Source: Planctomycetota bacterium | GTDB lineage: Bacteria > Planctomycetota > Phycisphaerae > UBA1845 > UTPLA1 | DNA length: 64,000 nucleotides | Assembly: GCA_016712275.1 (NCBI GenBank) | Contig: JADJRI010000018.1 | Location: 1-64,000 of the forward strand | Direction of reading: 5' to 3' | Position numbers and translations under genes: made by a program | Shown: one piece after another, positions 50,599-60,140 of the stretch | How the letters are laid out: every line of letters begins with the position of its first letter | Numbering within the stretch: the stretch's first letter is position 1 | Notes under the pieces: model-generated | What the model was told of the DNA's origin: nothing | Seen by the model: only the letters and a program-made list of their open reading frames with translations | Database searches by the model: none

Positions 50599-51174
50599 TT
50601 AACGCCAGGGCGGCATCATTTGCGGGTTCAGGTCCTGCCATAGGCCGACCTTGGCGCGACGGGCGCGTCGCTCCAATTCCGTAAAGCGATGGCGAAAGAC
50701 ATGGGGGAATCGCGGGTCGGCATAGGCGAGGCCTTCCACCAGCAGGGTCTCATTCAACATCTCGACACTGTCTTCAAGGTAAACGTACGCGAGAAGGCGG
50801 CCAAATTTGTCGCGTGGATTGCGGGTCGGATCGAGAGCGATGCGCACTTTTTGATCGATCATGTGTTCCTGAACAAAGTCGGCGGCTTCGCGGCCGAAGT
50901 GGGCGTCGGACTCGCCGGGCGCATGGGCGATTTCGGGGCAGTCGATTCCGAGGAGGCGGATGCGCGTGCGATCGGCCGGGTGGTCGGGGATGTCTATGCC
51001 GAGGGTGTCGCCGTCGATGGCATTGACGACAATGGCGGTGATGCCGTTGTAACGGGAGCGATCGTCGGTGCGTTTTGCAAATGCGCCGACATGGTCGAGC
51101 GCGGAGAGGACCAGCACGACGAGAATGACCAGAAACTTGATGCGGCTGCGCTTGAGGTGCATGGGAGAATGCAA
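50599..51174 (-). CDS. Staphylococcal-nuclease-like (SNase) protein
   Basis: A 191-residue protein with an N-terminal membrane helix or signal (FLVILVVLVLSALDHVGAFA). The SNase OB-fold follows: VNAIDGDTLGIDIPDH, RTRIRLLGIDCPEIAHAPGE with the catalytic Arg and Glu, a second conserved Arg in KFGRLLAYVYLEDS, then LNETLLVEGLAYAD. The calcium-site Asp pair (DGDT) is kept. Length and motif spacing are normal, so an exported or membrane-bound nuclease is likely. A second in-frame ATG (MHLKRSRIKF) four codons on may be the true start. It is convergent with the O-antigen ligase gene. Confidence 0.85.
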   Translation of the reverse strand: MHSPMHLKRSRIKFLVILVVLVLSALDHVGAFAKRTDDRSRYNGITAIVVNAIDGDTLGIDIPDHPADRTRIRLLGIDCPEIAHAPGESDAHFGREAADFVQEHMIDQKVRIALDPTRNPRDKFGRLLAYVYLEDSVEMLNETLLVEGLAYADPRFPHVFRHRFTELERRARRAKVGLWQDLNPQMMPPWR

Positions 51175-51202
51175 CCGTTTCGGAGTTCAGTTTTCCAGGC
51201 TT

Positions 51203-51241
51203 TCGAGTGCGGCACAGGCTATTAGCCTGTGCCACACTCGA
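51203..51241. repeat. Dispersed inverted repeat, copy F
   Basis: The arms TCGAGTGCGGCACAGGCT (51203-51220) and its complement (51224-51241) differ at one position, a G-T pair. The loop is ATT. The core is GGCACAGGCTA...TAGCCTGTGCC. It lies 28 bp upstream of the SNase gene start (minus strand) and after the 3' end of lysC. Confidence 0.7.
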
Positions 51242-51314
51242 GAGCTTATTAAGGCAGATTGATGCCAACTGGGCTTCAATCAAATTGGATTCATCACCGA
51301 TTGCTGCTTGCGGC

Positions 51315-52565
51315 TTATGACATCGGTGCGATCTGCTCGGGTGTTTCGACGGCCAGCTCAAATGTCGCATGGACGGCACGCAGCGCCGCCGGGGCGTCGT
51401 CGGCCTTTACGAGCACGCTGATGACGATTTCGCTGGTGCTGATGTTCTCGATATTGATGTTGGCCTTGTGCAATGCCTCGAACATGCGGGAGGCAACGCC
51501 GGTGTGGGTACGCATGCCGACGCCGACGACGGAGATTTTCGCGATGCCCTCGCGAATCTTGATGGCGACGCCGGGTGTGTCTTTGGCAAATGTCGAGCAA
51601 ACGGCGTCGGCGTCCCTCTTGTCGGCCGAGTCGATGGTGAAACTGATGTCGGCGGTTTTGCCGCCCTCGTGAATGACCTGAATGATGTCATCAACAATGA
51701 CGCCTTGCTCGGCGACGCGCTTGAAAATATCGCTAGCAAGGCCGGGGCGGTTGGGCACGCCGGTGATTTCGACGCGGCCCAGGTCTTTTTTGAGTGCGGC
51801 GCCGCGAACGATGACCTGTTGAAGATCGGATGCTTCCTTCACGATGTCGGTTCCTTTCGCATCGGTGTAGCTGCTTCGGACGTGTATGGTGACGCCGTAG
51901 TTTTTGCCAAGCTCAATGCTGCGGGAGTGCATGACCTGCGCGCCGAGCGAGGCAAGCTCCAGCATTTCGTCGTAGTAAATGAAGGGCAACTTTCTGGCTT
52001 CGGGAACGATTCGCGGATCGGCGGTGTAAATGCCGTCGACGTCGGTGTAGATTTCGCAGGTGTCCGCGCCGAGTGCGGCGGCGAGCGCCACGGCGGTGGT
52101 GTCGGAGCCGCCGCGGCCGAGCGTGGTGACATTCGCGGATTCGTCGACGCCCTGAAAGCCCGCGACTATCACGATGTTGCCTTCGCTCAGCAGTTGCAAC
52201 ATTCGCGTTTTCTGGGTGATTTCGCGGATGCGCGCACGGCCGAACGCGCCGTAGGTTTTGAGGCCGATCTGGCCGCCGGTCAGGCTGATGGCGTCGTGAC
52301 CGGCGTGGTGGATGGCCATAGCCATGAGGGCGATGGAGATTTGCTCGCCGGTGGAGAGGAGCTGGTCCATCTCGCGGCGGTTTGGCCTGTCGGTGATCTG
52401 GTTGGCGAGATCGACAAGCTGGTCGGTGTAGTCTCCCATGGCAGAGACGACGACGACGACCTGATGGCCGTCGATTTTGGCGCGGATGGCGCGACGCGCG
52501 GCGCGATGGATGAGGTCCGCGTTCTTGACGCTGGAGCCGCCGAATTTTTGAACGATCATGCCCAT
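51315..52565 (-). CDS. lysC: Aspartate kinase
   Basis: A 416-residue monofunctional aspartokinase catalysing the first step of Lys/Thr/Met synthesis. It starts MGMIVQKFGGSSVKNADLI with the KFGGSS substrate loop (residues 7-12), then VVVVVSAMGDYTDQL and TLGRGGSDTTAVALAAALGA. The two C-terminal ACT domains are visible (VPNRPGLASDIFKRVAEQGV and GVGMRTHTGVASRMFEALHK) and would bind the feedback effector lysine or threonine. It is intact. Upstream is a short gap carrying a tandem repeat and then purM. Confidence 0.95.
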   Translation of the reverse strand: MGMIVQKFGGSSVKNADLIHRAARRAIRAKIDGHQVVVVVSAMGDYTDQLVDLANQITDRPNRREMDQLLSTGEQISIALMAMAIHHAGHDAISLTGGQIGLKTYGAFGRARIREITQKTRMLQLLSEGNIVIVAGFQGVDESANVTTLGRGGSDTTAVALAAALGADTCEIYTDVDGIYTADPRIVPEARKLPFIYYDEMLELASLGAQVMHSRSIELGKNYGVTIHVRSSYTDAKGTDIVKEASDLQQVIVRGAALKKDLGRVEITGVPNRPGLASDIFKRVAEQGVIVDDIIQVIHEGGKTADISFTIDSADKRDADAVCSTFAKDTPGVAIKIREGIAKISVVGVGMRTHTGVASRMFEALHKANINIENISTSEIVISVLVKADDAPAALRAVHATFELAVETPEQIAPMS

Positions 52566-52606
52566 TGTTAGTTAGGAGTTTCAAGTACCGAGTTTCGAGT
52601 CATTTC

Positions 52607-52640
52607 AATTTGGCGATTTGGAAATCTTGCGATTTGGCGA
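52607..52640. repeat. Short tandem repeat GATTTGGC in the lysC-purM gap
   Basis: Units of the form TTTGGCGATTTGGAAATC recur in this 126-bp gap and are the reverse complement of the CCAAATCGC units inside the macroglobulin gene at 26100-26136. No other feature of the gap is recognised. Confidence 0.5.
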
Positions 52641-52691
52641 TGGAGAATTACGACCGATCGCTTCTGGCCGCTACTTCCAAACCAATTTTCC

Positions 52692-53742
52692 TTACCGCGT
52701 CGAATCATTCCAATGACATACGGTGCTCCCCATTTTCGTCATCTGTCGAACGACACTTTCGACGAATGCGGGCCGGACGATGAGCACGTAGCCGATGCCC
52801 ATATTGAATACACGATACATTTCTTCTTCGTCCACGCCAAGCTTTTCGATCAGCTTATATACCGGGGGCATCGGCCATGAGCCGCGGCGCAGCTGCACAT
52901 TGCAGTTGTCCGGCACCACCCGGGGGATGTTGCCTTCGAGGCCGCTGCCGGTGATGTGGGCCATCGCCTGAATAACCCGCTTGCGACGGTATTTCTTGAG
53001 CAGCGCGAGAACCGGCCGAACGTAGATGCGCGTGGGCCGCATGACCGCATCTTCGAGAGGTTCATTCAGTTCGACAGGCAGGGGGCCGCGCTTGGGCAGC
53101 CGATCCAGTGCCGCGCGGGCGAGTGAGAAACCATTTGAGTGGATGCCGTTGGAGGCCAGGCCGATGACGATGTCGCCGGGCGTGACGTGGCGGCCGTCGA
53201 TGATGCGGCTGTGATCGACGACGCCTGTGCAAAAGCCGGCGAGATCGAAATGGGTGGGGGCATAGAGCGAGGGCATTTCGGCCGTTTCGCCGCCAACAGG
53301 GGGCACAGCCCGCCATGGCGCAGCCGCGCGAGACGCCATCGACTATTCGGGCGATCTCGTCGGGCTTGAGCTTGTGGCAGGCGATGTAGTCAAGGAAGAA
53401 GAGCGGTTCCGCGCCGCAGGTGAGAATATCGTTTACATTCATGCCGACGAGGTCGATGCCGAGATCGTCGATGCGGTTCCATTCGAGGCCGAGCATGAGC
53501 TTGGATCCGACGCCATCGGCCCCGGCGGCGAGGACGGGGTCTTTGTAGCCGCGCTTGAGGAGCTTCTCGCGAAAGTCCAGGCGCATGAGACCCGCGAAGC
53601 CGCCGTGTCGGGAGATGACGCGCGGGTCGTAGGTGCGCTTCATGGAATGCTTGATTTTGTCGACCATGATGTCGTTGGCATCGATGTCGACGCCGGACGA
53701 CTTGTAGGTGAGGGGCTGGGAATTGGGCTTTCGTTTCGCCAT
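52692..53742 (-). CDS. purM: Phosphoribosylformylglycinamidine cyclo-ligase (one frame break)
   Basis: AIR synthetase, the fifth step of purine synthesis, about 350 residues. It has YKSSGVDIDANDIMVDKIKH at the start, then HGGFAGLMRL, VLAAGADGVGSKLMLGL, the ATP-site strand DLVGMNVNDILTCGAEPLFF, and GGETAEMPSLY. The frame breaks near 53305 inside CAMAGCAP; one base removed or two added gives GCA-x-LVGGETAEMP and continues to HSNGFSLARAALDRLP and AHITGSGLEGNIPRV. The PurM-specific C-terminal half (VFNMGIGYVLIV) is present. The gene lies on the same strand as lysC. It is functional unless the break is real. Confidence 0.93.
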
Positions 53743-53854
53743 GGTGCGGTGAGATTGCGAACAGTGTCGAAAGCGGCGTTTTTAACGGTTACGGGGATAC
53801 GCCGCAATATGATGCCGTAATTCTTACCTTGCGCCTTGTTATTCATTCGGGGCT

Positions 53855-54478
53855 TTACATGACGGGTTTGCGATCCATATCGGAATAGGGGTAATGACCT
53901 TTGGCTTTCAGCAATTTGAACAGTTCATCGGAACCATGTTCCCGGGCGTAGTTCATTTCGGAAGGGAATATCTCGATAATCAACAAGAGTCCGAATCCTT
54001 CGGGGTTTTTCGGCGAATTATCCGGATACCCGTTGAAGACCATACACTTGCCGCCCACTCGAGGAATTTCCGTCGGAAACTCGCAGGTTTCTCGTGGGTT
54101 TAACGTCGCTTCTGCGCTGTAGGGGGCGATGACGTTCAATATCGAATTGATATTAGAGTGAACTGCTCCAAATGCCGTCGATTCGTCCTGTGCATGATCG
54201 AGATCCAGTGAATGTTTCGTAAACATCACTAATTCGTAACACTTGAATACGTCGTTCGACGAACCTTCACCCGGAATCTCGCTGACCTCTTTTGTCGCAA
54301 TTGCAACTCCTGACAATCGATTAGGGAAGTAATAAAGATCCAATCCCCCACCAAGCGCATAAGGAATTACAGCATGCATGACCATGTCATGTTGTTCGCC
54401 CAACATGCCTTCCATAAGCAGGGACTTTCGTTCGTACCATTCATCCATGAGTTGCTGTTCGGCATCTTCAGTAGACAT
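53855..54478 (-). CDS. SUFU-like domain protein
   Basis: A 207-residue soluble protein. GLDLYYFPNRLSGVAIATKE and CYELVMFTKHSL, then LNPRETCEFPTEIPRVGGKCMVFNGY and the C-terminal LKAKGHYPYSDMDRKPV, look like the bacterial suppressor-of-fused-like group. Members are often immunity proteins of polymorphic toxins. No toxin gene is visible next to it, so it may be an orphan or have another role. A+T content is higher than in its neighbours, which fits acquisition. Family assignment is by remembered pattern, not by search. Confidence 0.5.
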   Translation of the reverse strand: MSTEDAEQQLMDEWYERKSLLMEGMLGEQHDMVMHAVIPYALGGGLDLYYFPNRLSGVAIATKEVSEIPGEGSSNDVFKCYELVMFTKHSLDLDHAQDESTAFGAVHSNINSILNVIAPYSAEATLNPRETCEFPTEIPRVGGKCMVFNGYPDNSPKNPEGFGLLLIIEIFPSEMNYAREHGSDELFKLLKAKGHYPYSDMDRKPVM

Positions 54479-54577
54479 GGATTCGGCCCTCTTCGATTAC
54501 GAGTTGTATCGAAGCATATCCTAATCGGATTAGCTGAATAGGAAACGGCCGGTTTCTCAGAGAAGAAACGACGAGTT

Positions 54578-56268
54578 TCAACGCCGTACGAACAATCGCG
54601 TCGGACCGGTTTTCTTGCCGGAGAGCATGGCGAGAGCTTGAGGCTTGTCGATAGGGAATGGCATCTCAACGTAGCTTTTAGATAGTAATTCCCAACACCT
54701 CGGAGAAATGAAGCGATCGCGCGGATCATCCAGAATAATCGCGGACCATGTGGCGCGTTGCAGGTGCTCGGCCACGTCGCGCACGAAGATTGAACGGGCG
54801 GGGCGATCGGGCGCGTCGATTGTGAAGCCGATGGGACAAAGGTGGGCGTGAGCGTCGGCATGGGGAAGGATGCCCGAATGCGCAGGAATCCAAACGGGTC
54901 CGCCGGGTGCGTACTTGTCAATCAGCGCTTGAAGTTGGTTGATTGCCGTTTGTCGCCTGGCGACGTCGAGGTAGTCGCCGAGTGGGAGCTTTGTGTAGGA
55001 ATAGGCCAGCGATGCGACGATGCCGAGAGCGATAAATTGGGTTAGCCACGCCCATGTTCTTCGGTCTTTCTCCGACAGCGCGGCAAGTCGAGAATTAGCG
55101 CGGGGCATCATCCAGGCCAGGGCGAGCAATGCGAACGTCCAGGCCGGCACGAGGTTGTTCGGATAGCCGCCGATCTTGAGTCTTCCGGAGATGGTCATGC
55201 CGAGCGCGCCGGCGCGATGATGAACGGGGCAATGAGTTTGTTGCGTTCGGGTTTGTTTGAGACTTTCCAGATGCTCGCAAATGCCGCGGCGAGTAGAACG
55301 AATAACAATACGCCGTGCCAACTGATGTCTTCGCCGAAGAATCGTATCCATCGCGCCTGACCGCCGAATTCGTTGTTGGCGAGTTGGCGGAAGAGGTGAT
55401 AGTTCGACCAGCCGTCGGTTCGGACATTGAGTTGAAGAAAGAAAGCGATCGGGATAAGCAGCGTCGCGAGGCCGTAGGTCAGGGACCGTTTGAAATTCGA
55501 AACGAGGACTGCCAGTCCAATGGCAGCGGCGATGAGCAGCATGTTGTGCTTGGCCATGATGGCGCATGCCATGAGTAGACCTGCAAGCAGGGCGGACCGG
55601 TGCGTGTCATGCCGGAGTGCCAACAGCGCGGCCCACACCGACAGGGCGATTGTCATCATGTCGACGCGGGCGAGATCGAAGACCTGTCCGCTGGCCGCAT
55701 AGAATGAAAGAAACATAAGGGGCGGAAAAAGTCGATCCGGGCGAAAAAAACCATCTGGGGTTGTTTCCCCAATTTTTGCGGAAGACGCTTTGTACAACGC
55801 CGCCGCCACAAGCAGGGTTCCGACCAGCGACACCGAGCGAGCGACGAAGAGCGGCGACCCGAAGATCGCGGCAAGTGTTGCGCAGACATGGAAATAGAGC
55901 GGCGGGTAGCCATCGCCGAGAAACTCAACGCTGGGTGTTGGGTACATGGAGCCGCCGGACATGATTTGTCGGATGGAACGAACGACCGTACTCTCGACCC
56001 ATTCATTGTCGAAATTCACTGCGATCCGTGATAGGATCAGGAAGAATGTGCAAAGGGCGAGAATTCCCGCACATGTCAGCACAATGAATCGTATAATATT
56101 AGGCCCTTTTGCAGCAGAGCGGCCAACGTCATATGCCGTATGACCTTGGGTCGCTGGGACGGGACGGGACGACACTCCCGTTTGCTCGGGCGGTGGAGAG
56201 GCAAGAGCCGGGACGGCCTGTGCGCCGTTTATGGGACGTCCTGGCGGTGGGGAATCTAACTTCAACAT
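54578..56268 (-). CDS. GT39/ArnT-like membrane glycosyltransferase (one frameshift)
   Basis: About 563 residues with eight or more membrane helices. The lumenal segment after the first helix (AVNFDNEWVESTVVRSIRQI, GDGYPPLYFHVCATLAAIFG) matches the PMT_2/GT39-like group: an Asp-Glu pair then a GYPPLYF motif. Many helices follow (LLAGLLMACAIMAKHNMLLI), and the soluble C-terminus ends GKKTGPTRLFVRR. The frame breaks near 55205; one base joins the two parts as IIAGALGMTISGRLKIGGYP. The Pro-rich N-terminus is cytoplasmic. It transfers sugar from a lipid carrier; the acceptor is unknown. The helical-protein gene diverges from its start. Confidence 0.72.
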
Positions 56269-56332
56269 GAAGCGGTCTCCGACATCCTACGATATGTCGG
56301 GTAGACAACCGTTAAAGAGGAGCGAAAAAAGC

Positions 56333-56931
56333 GTGAATCGTCACGATGAAGCGTTGGAAGTTTTGCTGATTCTCAGGCGTCGCCTGCTCGACCGCATGGC
56401 GCGCGTGATTGTGGAGAATCGCGAGAAGCTTTTGAACGGCACCAGCCGGACGAACAATCCGCTGGCGTCGAGCGCCGACATCGCGGACATGATTCGCAAT
56501 CTGGGCGAAGTGGATCGGGCGATTTCCGGCCTGGCCGATCTGGTTTCGGGCAATGGCTCGGCGGCCGGAGCGGTGGTGGAGGGTAACGGAAACGGTCGCG
56601 GAGAGTGCGGCGTTTTTTCTCGCTTTGTAGAATTGGTGCGTGCAGCACGGTTTGAAGAGGCCTCCAGGAACTTGCAAAGACACTGGCGGTGCCGCTCGAC
56701 CGTGTCATTACGGCGACACGCTTCTTCGCCCGATCGCTCAAGACCGATCCATCGCCGCCGATGCAGCTCAGCCAATTTCAACTGGTTGTCGGCGAAATGA
56801 CGCAGGCCGAGGCGACCAAGGCGATGATGCGGTTGTTCGGGTTTCAGGCGGTCGAATCGCGCATGGCGATTCAGACGCTGCTCTCCAAATCGAAGCCGGC
56901 TCTGCTGCCAGGCGCGGGCGATGAGCGCTGA
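56333..56931 (+). CDS. Helical protein of unknown function (one frameshift)
   Basis: About 199 residues. GTG 56333 follows an AGAGGAG-type site (56316-56322) and starts MNRHDEALEVLLILRRRLLD. An in-frame ATG at 56267 is possible but overlaps the divergent gene. The protein is mostly helical, with a Gly/Asn-rich linker (GNGNGRGECG) between two halves. The frame breaks near 56672; one G restored gives EEASRELAKTLAVPLDRVIT, continuing to MTQAEATKAMMRLFGFQAVE. No family recognised. It diverges from the GT39-like gene and stands alone. Confidence 0.55.
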
Positions 56932-57048
56932 GCATTTCCCCAACTCTATCAGGCGCCGAATGTCATTTGTAACCTACCCATGAAATCCGCGCGGGCACAA
57001 CCCGCGACTTTGATTTGATGTGATTTCGACCTTTGATTCGGGATCGAT

Positions 57049-58257
57049 TCATGCTCGGGCGCAATATGCCTGCGGATAAGCCGCGTAGAATGCCGCCGCC
57101 TGAACGAGGTGTTTGATCGGCACCGAATCGTTGACCGTATGGGCGACGGATTCCGGCGCGGGGCCATAGCCGACACAAGGAATCTTGAAGAGGCCGTTGA
57201 TCGAGACGGCGTTTGTGCTGAAGGTCCATCGCCCGACTTTCGGCGTTTTCTTAAATAGACCCTTGTATACATCGACAGCGCTTTGCACCGGCCGCGATTC
57301 TTCGTCCATGACCCACGTCGGAAAGTACTTCTCGGTCGGGTAGACAAGGCCGGTGTAGGCGGCGCGCTCGTACTTCGGCACCTCGACGCGTGCCGTGACG
57401 CCGGCACGTTTGCAGGCATCTTTGACCTGTTGCACGGCCAGTTTCTTCGAATCGCCGGTGGTCAGCCGGCGGTCGATGTGGATATAGGCGTAGTCCGGCA
57501 CGGCGTTGAGGCTCGGCGTTTTGCAATCCCAGTAGCTCACCGTGATCGTGCCCTTTCCGAGGAAGGGACAATCATTCAGCGTGCCGTTCATGGCCTCGAT
57601 TTCGCGAACGACGCGCGACCTCTTGTAGATCGCGTTGTCGCCGAGATGGGGCATGGAGCCGTGACAGCTCTTGCCCGAGACGTGGACGCCGATCTCCATA
57701 CGGCCGCGCTGGCCGCGGAGGATTTCGCAGTTGGTGCTGTCGGTGACGACGACGACATCGGGGCGGATTTTGTTTTCCTTGACGATGTACTGCCAGCAGA
57801 GGCCATCGCAGTCTTCCTCCATGACGGTGACGACATAGAGCAGGGTGTATTCGTCGGTGGGGAGTTTCAAATCTCGAATGATCTTTGCGGAATAGACCAT
57901 CGATGCGATGGCTCCTTCCTGATCGCCGGCGCCGCGGCCCCAGACCCTGCCCCCGGCCACCTTTCCCTTGTAGGGATCGTGCTTCCATGCCTTGCGGTCG
58001 CCGACGCCCACGGTGTCACAATGGGCGTCGATGGCGATGATCTTTTTCCCACGGCCGACCTGGCCGATGAGGTTGCCCATGCCGTCGGTCCAGACTTTGT
58101 CGAAGGCCTTTGTCGCCCGCATTTCCTTTGCGACGCGGTCGATGACGCCTTTTTCCTCGGTGCTTTCACTTGGAATCGCGATGATGTCGCGGAGGAATTT
58201 GACCATCTGCGGCTGGTATTTTTTGGCCTGCTTGTTGATCGCGGCAAAGTTGAGCAT
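57049..58257 (-). CDS. M20-family hydrolase, YgeY type
   Basis: A 402-residue zinc-dependent amidohydrolase/peptidase. Motifs in order: IIAIDAHCDTVGVGD (His-x-Asp metal ligands), GRVWGRGAGDQEGAIASMVY (bridging Asp), VVTVMEEDCDGLCWQYI (the catalytic Glu pair), TNCEILRGQRGRMEIGVHVSG (dimerisation lid) and APESVAHTVNDSVPIKHLVQ (the final His). The pattern matches YgeY, a member linked with selenium-dependent purine or amino-acid metabolism in some bacteria. No other selenium-related genes are nearby, so that link is not supported here. It is intact and monocistronic. Confidence 0.85.
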   Translation of the reverse strand: MLNFAAINKQAKKYQPQMVKFLRDIIAIPSESTEEKGVIDRVAKEMRATKAFDKVWTDGMGNLIGQVGRGKKIIAIDAHCDTVGVGDRKAWKHDPYKGKVAGGRVWGRGAGDQEGAIASMVYSAKIIRDLKLPTDEYTLLYVVTVMEEDCDGLCWQYIVKENKIRPDVVVVTDSTNCEILRGQRGRMEIGVHVSGKSCHGSMPHLGDNAIYKRSRVVREIEAMNGTLNDCPFLGKGTITVSYWDCKTPSLNAVPDYAYIHIDRRLTTGDSKKLAVQQVKDACKRAGVTARVEVPKYERAAYTGLVYPTEKYFPTWVMDEESRPVQSAVDVYKGLFKKTPKVGRWTFSTNAVSINGLFKIPCVGYGPAPESVAHTVNDSVPIKHLVQAAAFYAAYPQAYCARA

Positions 58258-58380
58258 GTTGGCTGTTCCTTATCTCGGACGGTGGTGATGGAAAACAAAT
58301 AAGAGAGTTTCTTGTTCGCGCGAATTGCAATCGTAGGATCGTGGAGAAGGGCCTGCAAGCGCTGCGGCCGGAACGATGAA

Positions 58381-58416
58381 ATACAAGAAGCCGATGAATC
58401 GCTGTCCATCGGCTTC
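58381..58416 (-). terminator. Terminator of the pilus-associated operon
   Basis: GAAGCCGATG (58387-58396) and CATCGGCTTC (58407-58416) form a perfect 10-bp stem. On the minus strand it is followed by TTGTATTTC. It lies about 30 bp after the end of the gene at 58443 and would close the pilM-led operon. Confidence 0.7.
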
Positions 58417-58442
58417 CTGTCGGAGTGTTATCACTCAATCGC

Positions 58443-60113
58443 TTAGCGGCCGGCTGTTTTTTCGCTGGTCAGCGCTTTGCGGAACTTATCGCTCTTGTCC
58501 GTGGAGAGGTACTTCTCGCGGACGCTGCCATCGCGGGTGTCGACATAGACGAGCGTGACATCGGTTTTTCCGTTGACTTTGCGGTTGAAATCAATGTCGA
58601 GGCAGATGGCGCCCGTGGTAAAGTCGGTCTTGGACGTGCCCTTTCTCTTTTCGCCGCCGATTTCCTCGCCGATGGCCACTTTGAATGTCGCCTCTTTGAC
58701 GGAATCGCGGCCCTTTTTCTTGTAAACCGTGACGGTGAGTTCTTTCTTGTTGTCATCGGCTTTGGTGAGGTAGAAATAGGTATCGCTTTCGATGGTGACG
58801 GGCCTGCTCGCGGGCGACCAGCCGCTGAAGACCGTTAGCTTTTCGGCGTCGACCGGATTGAGCAATTCACTTGTGTTGCCTGCGAAGGTGTTGAACACTT
58901 CGTATCGAATGCGATATTCGTAGGTGTGGCCGGCGACCACATCCATGTCGTAGGCGACAATGGGCATCAGGCGTTCGGGCGGGCGAATGATCTGATTTGG
59001 ATTGAAATCCTTGCGAATACGGTTGATTTGTTTCTTCAGAGATGACAGGGCGGATTCCGCTTTCCTGAGTTCGCGCTCCGGCTGGCCGGGCGTTCCAACG
59101 GCGGCTCGAAGCAGCAGAAACGCCGCATCGAGATCTTCGGCATCGAAAGGGGACCGGCCGTCCTTTGCCTTGAGGGCGAGTTGCAGCCACTTCTTGGCGC
59201 GGGAACTGGCGTCGTCGCTCCCTTTTCCGGGCGGGTCTGGGAAATAGGGAATCGGCGGATAGGTGAATCGGTCGCCGCCGGTTCGGGCGGTCATGAGCGG
59301 GCGGGCGATGACCTCCTGCTTTCGGTCGATCAGTTCCTTGAATTCGCTGAGGCCCTCCGCCTTAAAGCCGCCGGTGACGGGATCGATGATGACCGGGCGC
59401 TCGGGCATGGCAAACGGCTGATAGGTGGTGACATTCTGCCAGCCGCGCCACGGTTCGTTTTGATCGAAGCGTTCGAGATGGACCTGCACGATGCCGAGAT
59501 AGGCGCCATCGGGGTATTTTTCGGTTTTAAAATAGATGTCCTGTTGAACAAGGTCGACCTGCGCCGCGACGGCGACCCAGTTGCGCTGGGAAGGCGGCAG
59601 CTTGTCGGAGTAGGGTCCGCCATCATAAATGTCGAGCGGTTTTTTCTTGGACGGAAACTCGAAGGTGCTGCGCCCCGTGGTAACAACGGGAAGCCCCGGC
59701 GAATCGATTAGGGCGAGATTGTGCCGGTTTTCGGGCGATGTTTCGGTGGTCGACAGCAGCGGCGGCGGGAAGGGTTGGGTGCGGGCGACCGGCGATGTCA
59801 GGTTGGCGACACCAATGAGGCCGATGGCCTGTTCGCCGAACCACTGCTTGAGCGTGAGGATGTCGTCCTGCTTTCCGGCCGGCGCTTTTTGGTCGGGCGG
59901 TTTTGGAGGATCGGGCCGTTTCGTAAGTATAGTGTTCGCGACCGTTTCCGCGGTTTTTCCAGTTTGATCGGCGATTTCGCGCGGTGAATTGCCGTCGATA
60001 TTGAATCGGCCGCCGAATGCGATGTACATGCTCGCGACCAGAAAAAGGGCGCAAAGGCCGACGACGACCTTTTCTATGTGTTCATCAACAAAACCGGCAT
60101 TTTTCTTTGGCAT
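58443..60113 (-). CDS. Inner-membrane protein of the pilus locus, PilP-like position
   Basis: A 556-residue protein with one N-terminal membrane helix (VVVGLCALFLVASMYIAFGG) and a large periplasmic part. It has Pro-rich segments (PDPPKPPDQK), a beta-rich region (VAVAAQVDLVQQDIYFKTEK), a coiled-coil-like stretch (ELRKAESALSSLKKQINRIR) and a fibronectin-like end (AGHTYEYRIRYEVFNTFAGN). It follows the 60141 gene after 27 bp in the same direction and belongs to the PilM-led operon. By gene order it occupies the place of PilP, but I see no clear PilP family motif. It is intact. Confidence 0.6.
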   Translation of the reverse strand: MPKKNAGFVDEHIEKVVVGLCALFLVASMYIAFGGRFNIDGNSPREIADQTGKTAETVANTILTKRPDPPKPPDQKAPAGKQDDILTLKQWFGEQAIGLIGVANLTSPVARTQPFPPPLLSTTETSPENRHNLALIDSPGLPVVTTGRSTFEFPSKKKPLDIYDGGPYSDKLPPSQRNWVAVAAQVDLVQQDIYFKTEKYPDGAYLGIVQVHLERFDQNEPWRGWQNVTTYQPFAMPERPVIIDPVTGGFKAEGLSEFKELIDRKQEVIARPLMTARTGGDRFTYPPIPYFPDPPGKGSDDASSRAKKWLQLALKAKDGRSPFDAEDLDAAFLLLRAAVGTPGQPERELRKAESALSSLKKQINRIRKDFNPNQIIRPPERLMPIVAYDMDVVAGHTYEYRIRYEVFNTFAGNTSELLNPVDAEKLTVFSGWSPASRPVTIESDTYFYLTKADDNKKELTVTVYKKKGRDSVKEATFKVAIGEEIGGEKRKGTSKTDFTTGAICLDIDFNRKVNGKTDVTLVYVDTRDGSVREKYLSTDKSDKFRKALTSEKTAGR

Positions 60114-60140
60114 CGCACACCACGCACTTTGTATAGAGAG

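Noticed and set aside
51369..52571. Plus-strand frame of about 400 codons opposite lysC
   Set aside because: Exact shadow of an intact aspartate kinase gene.
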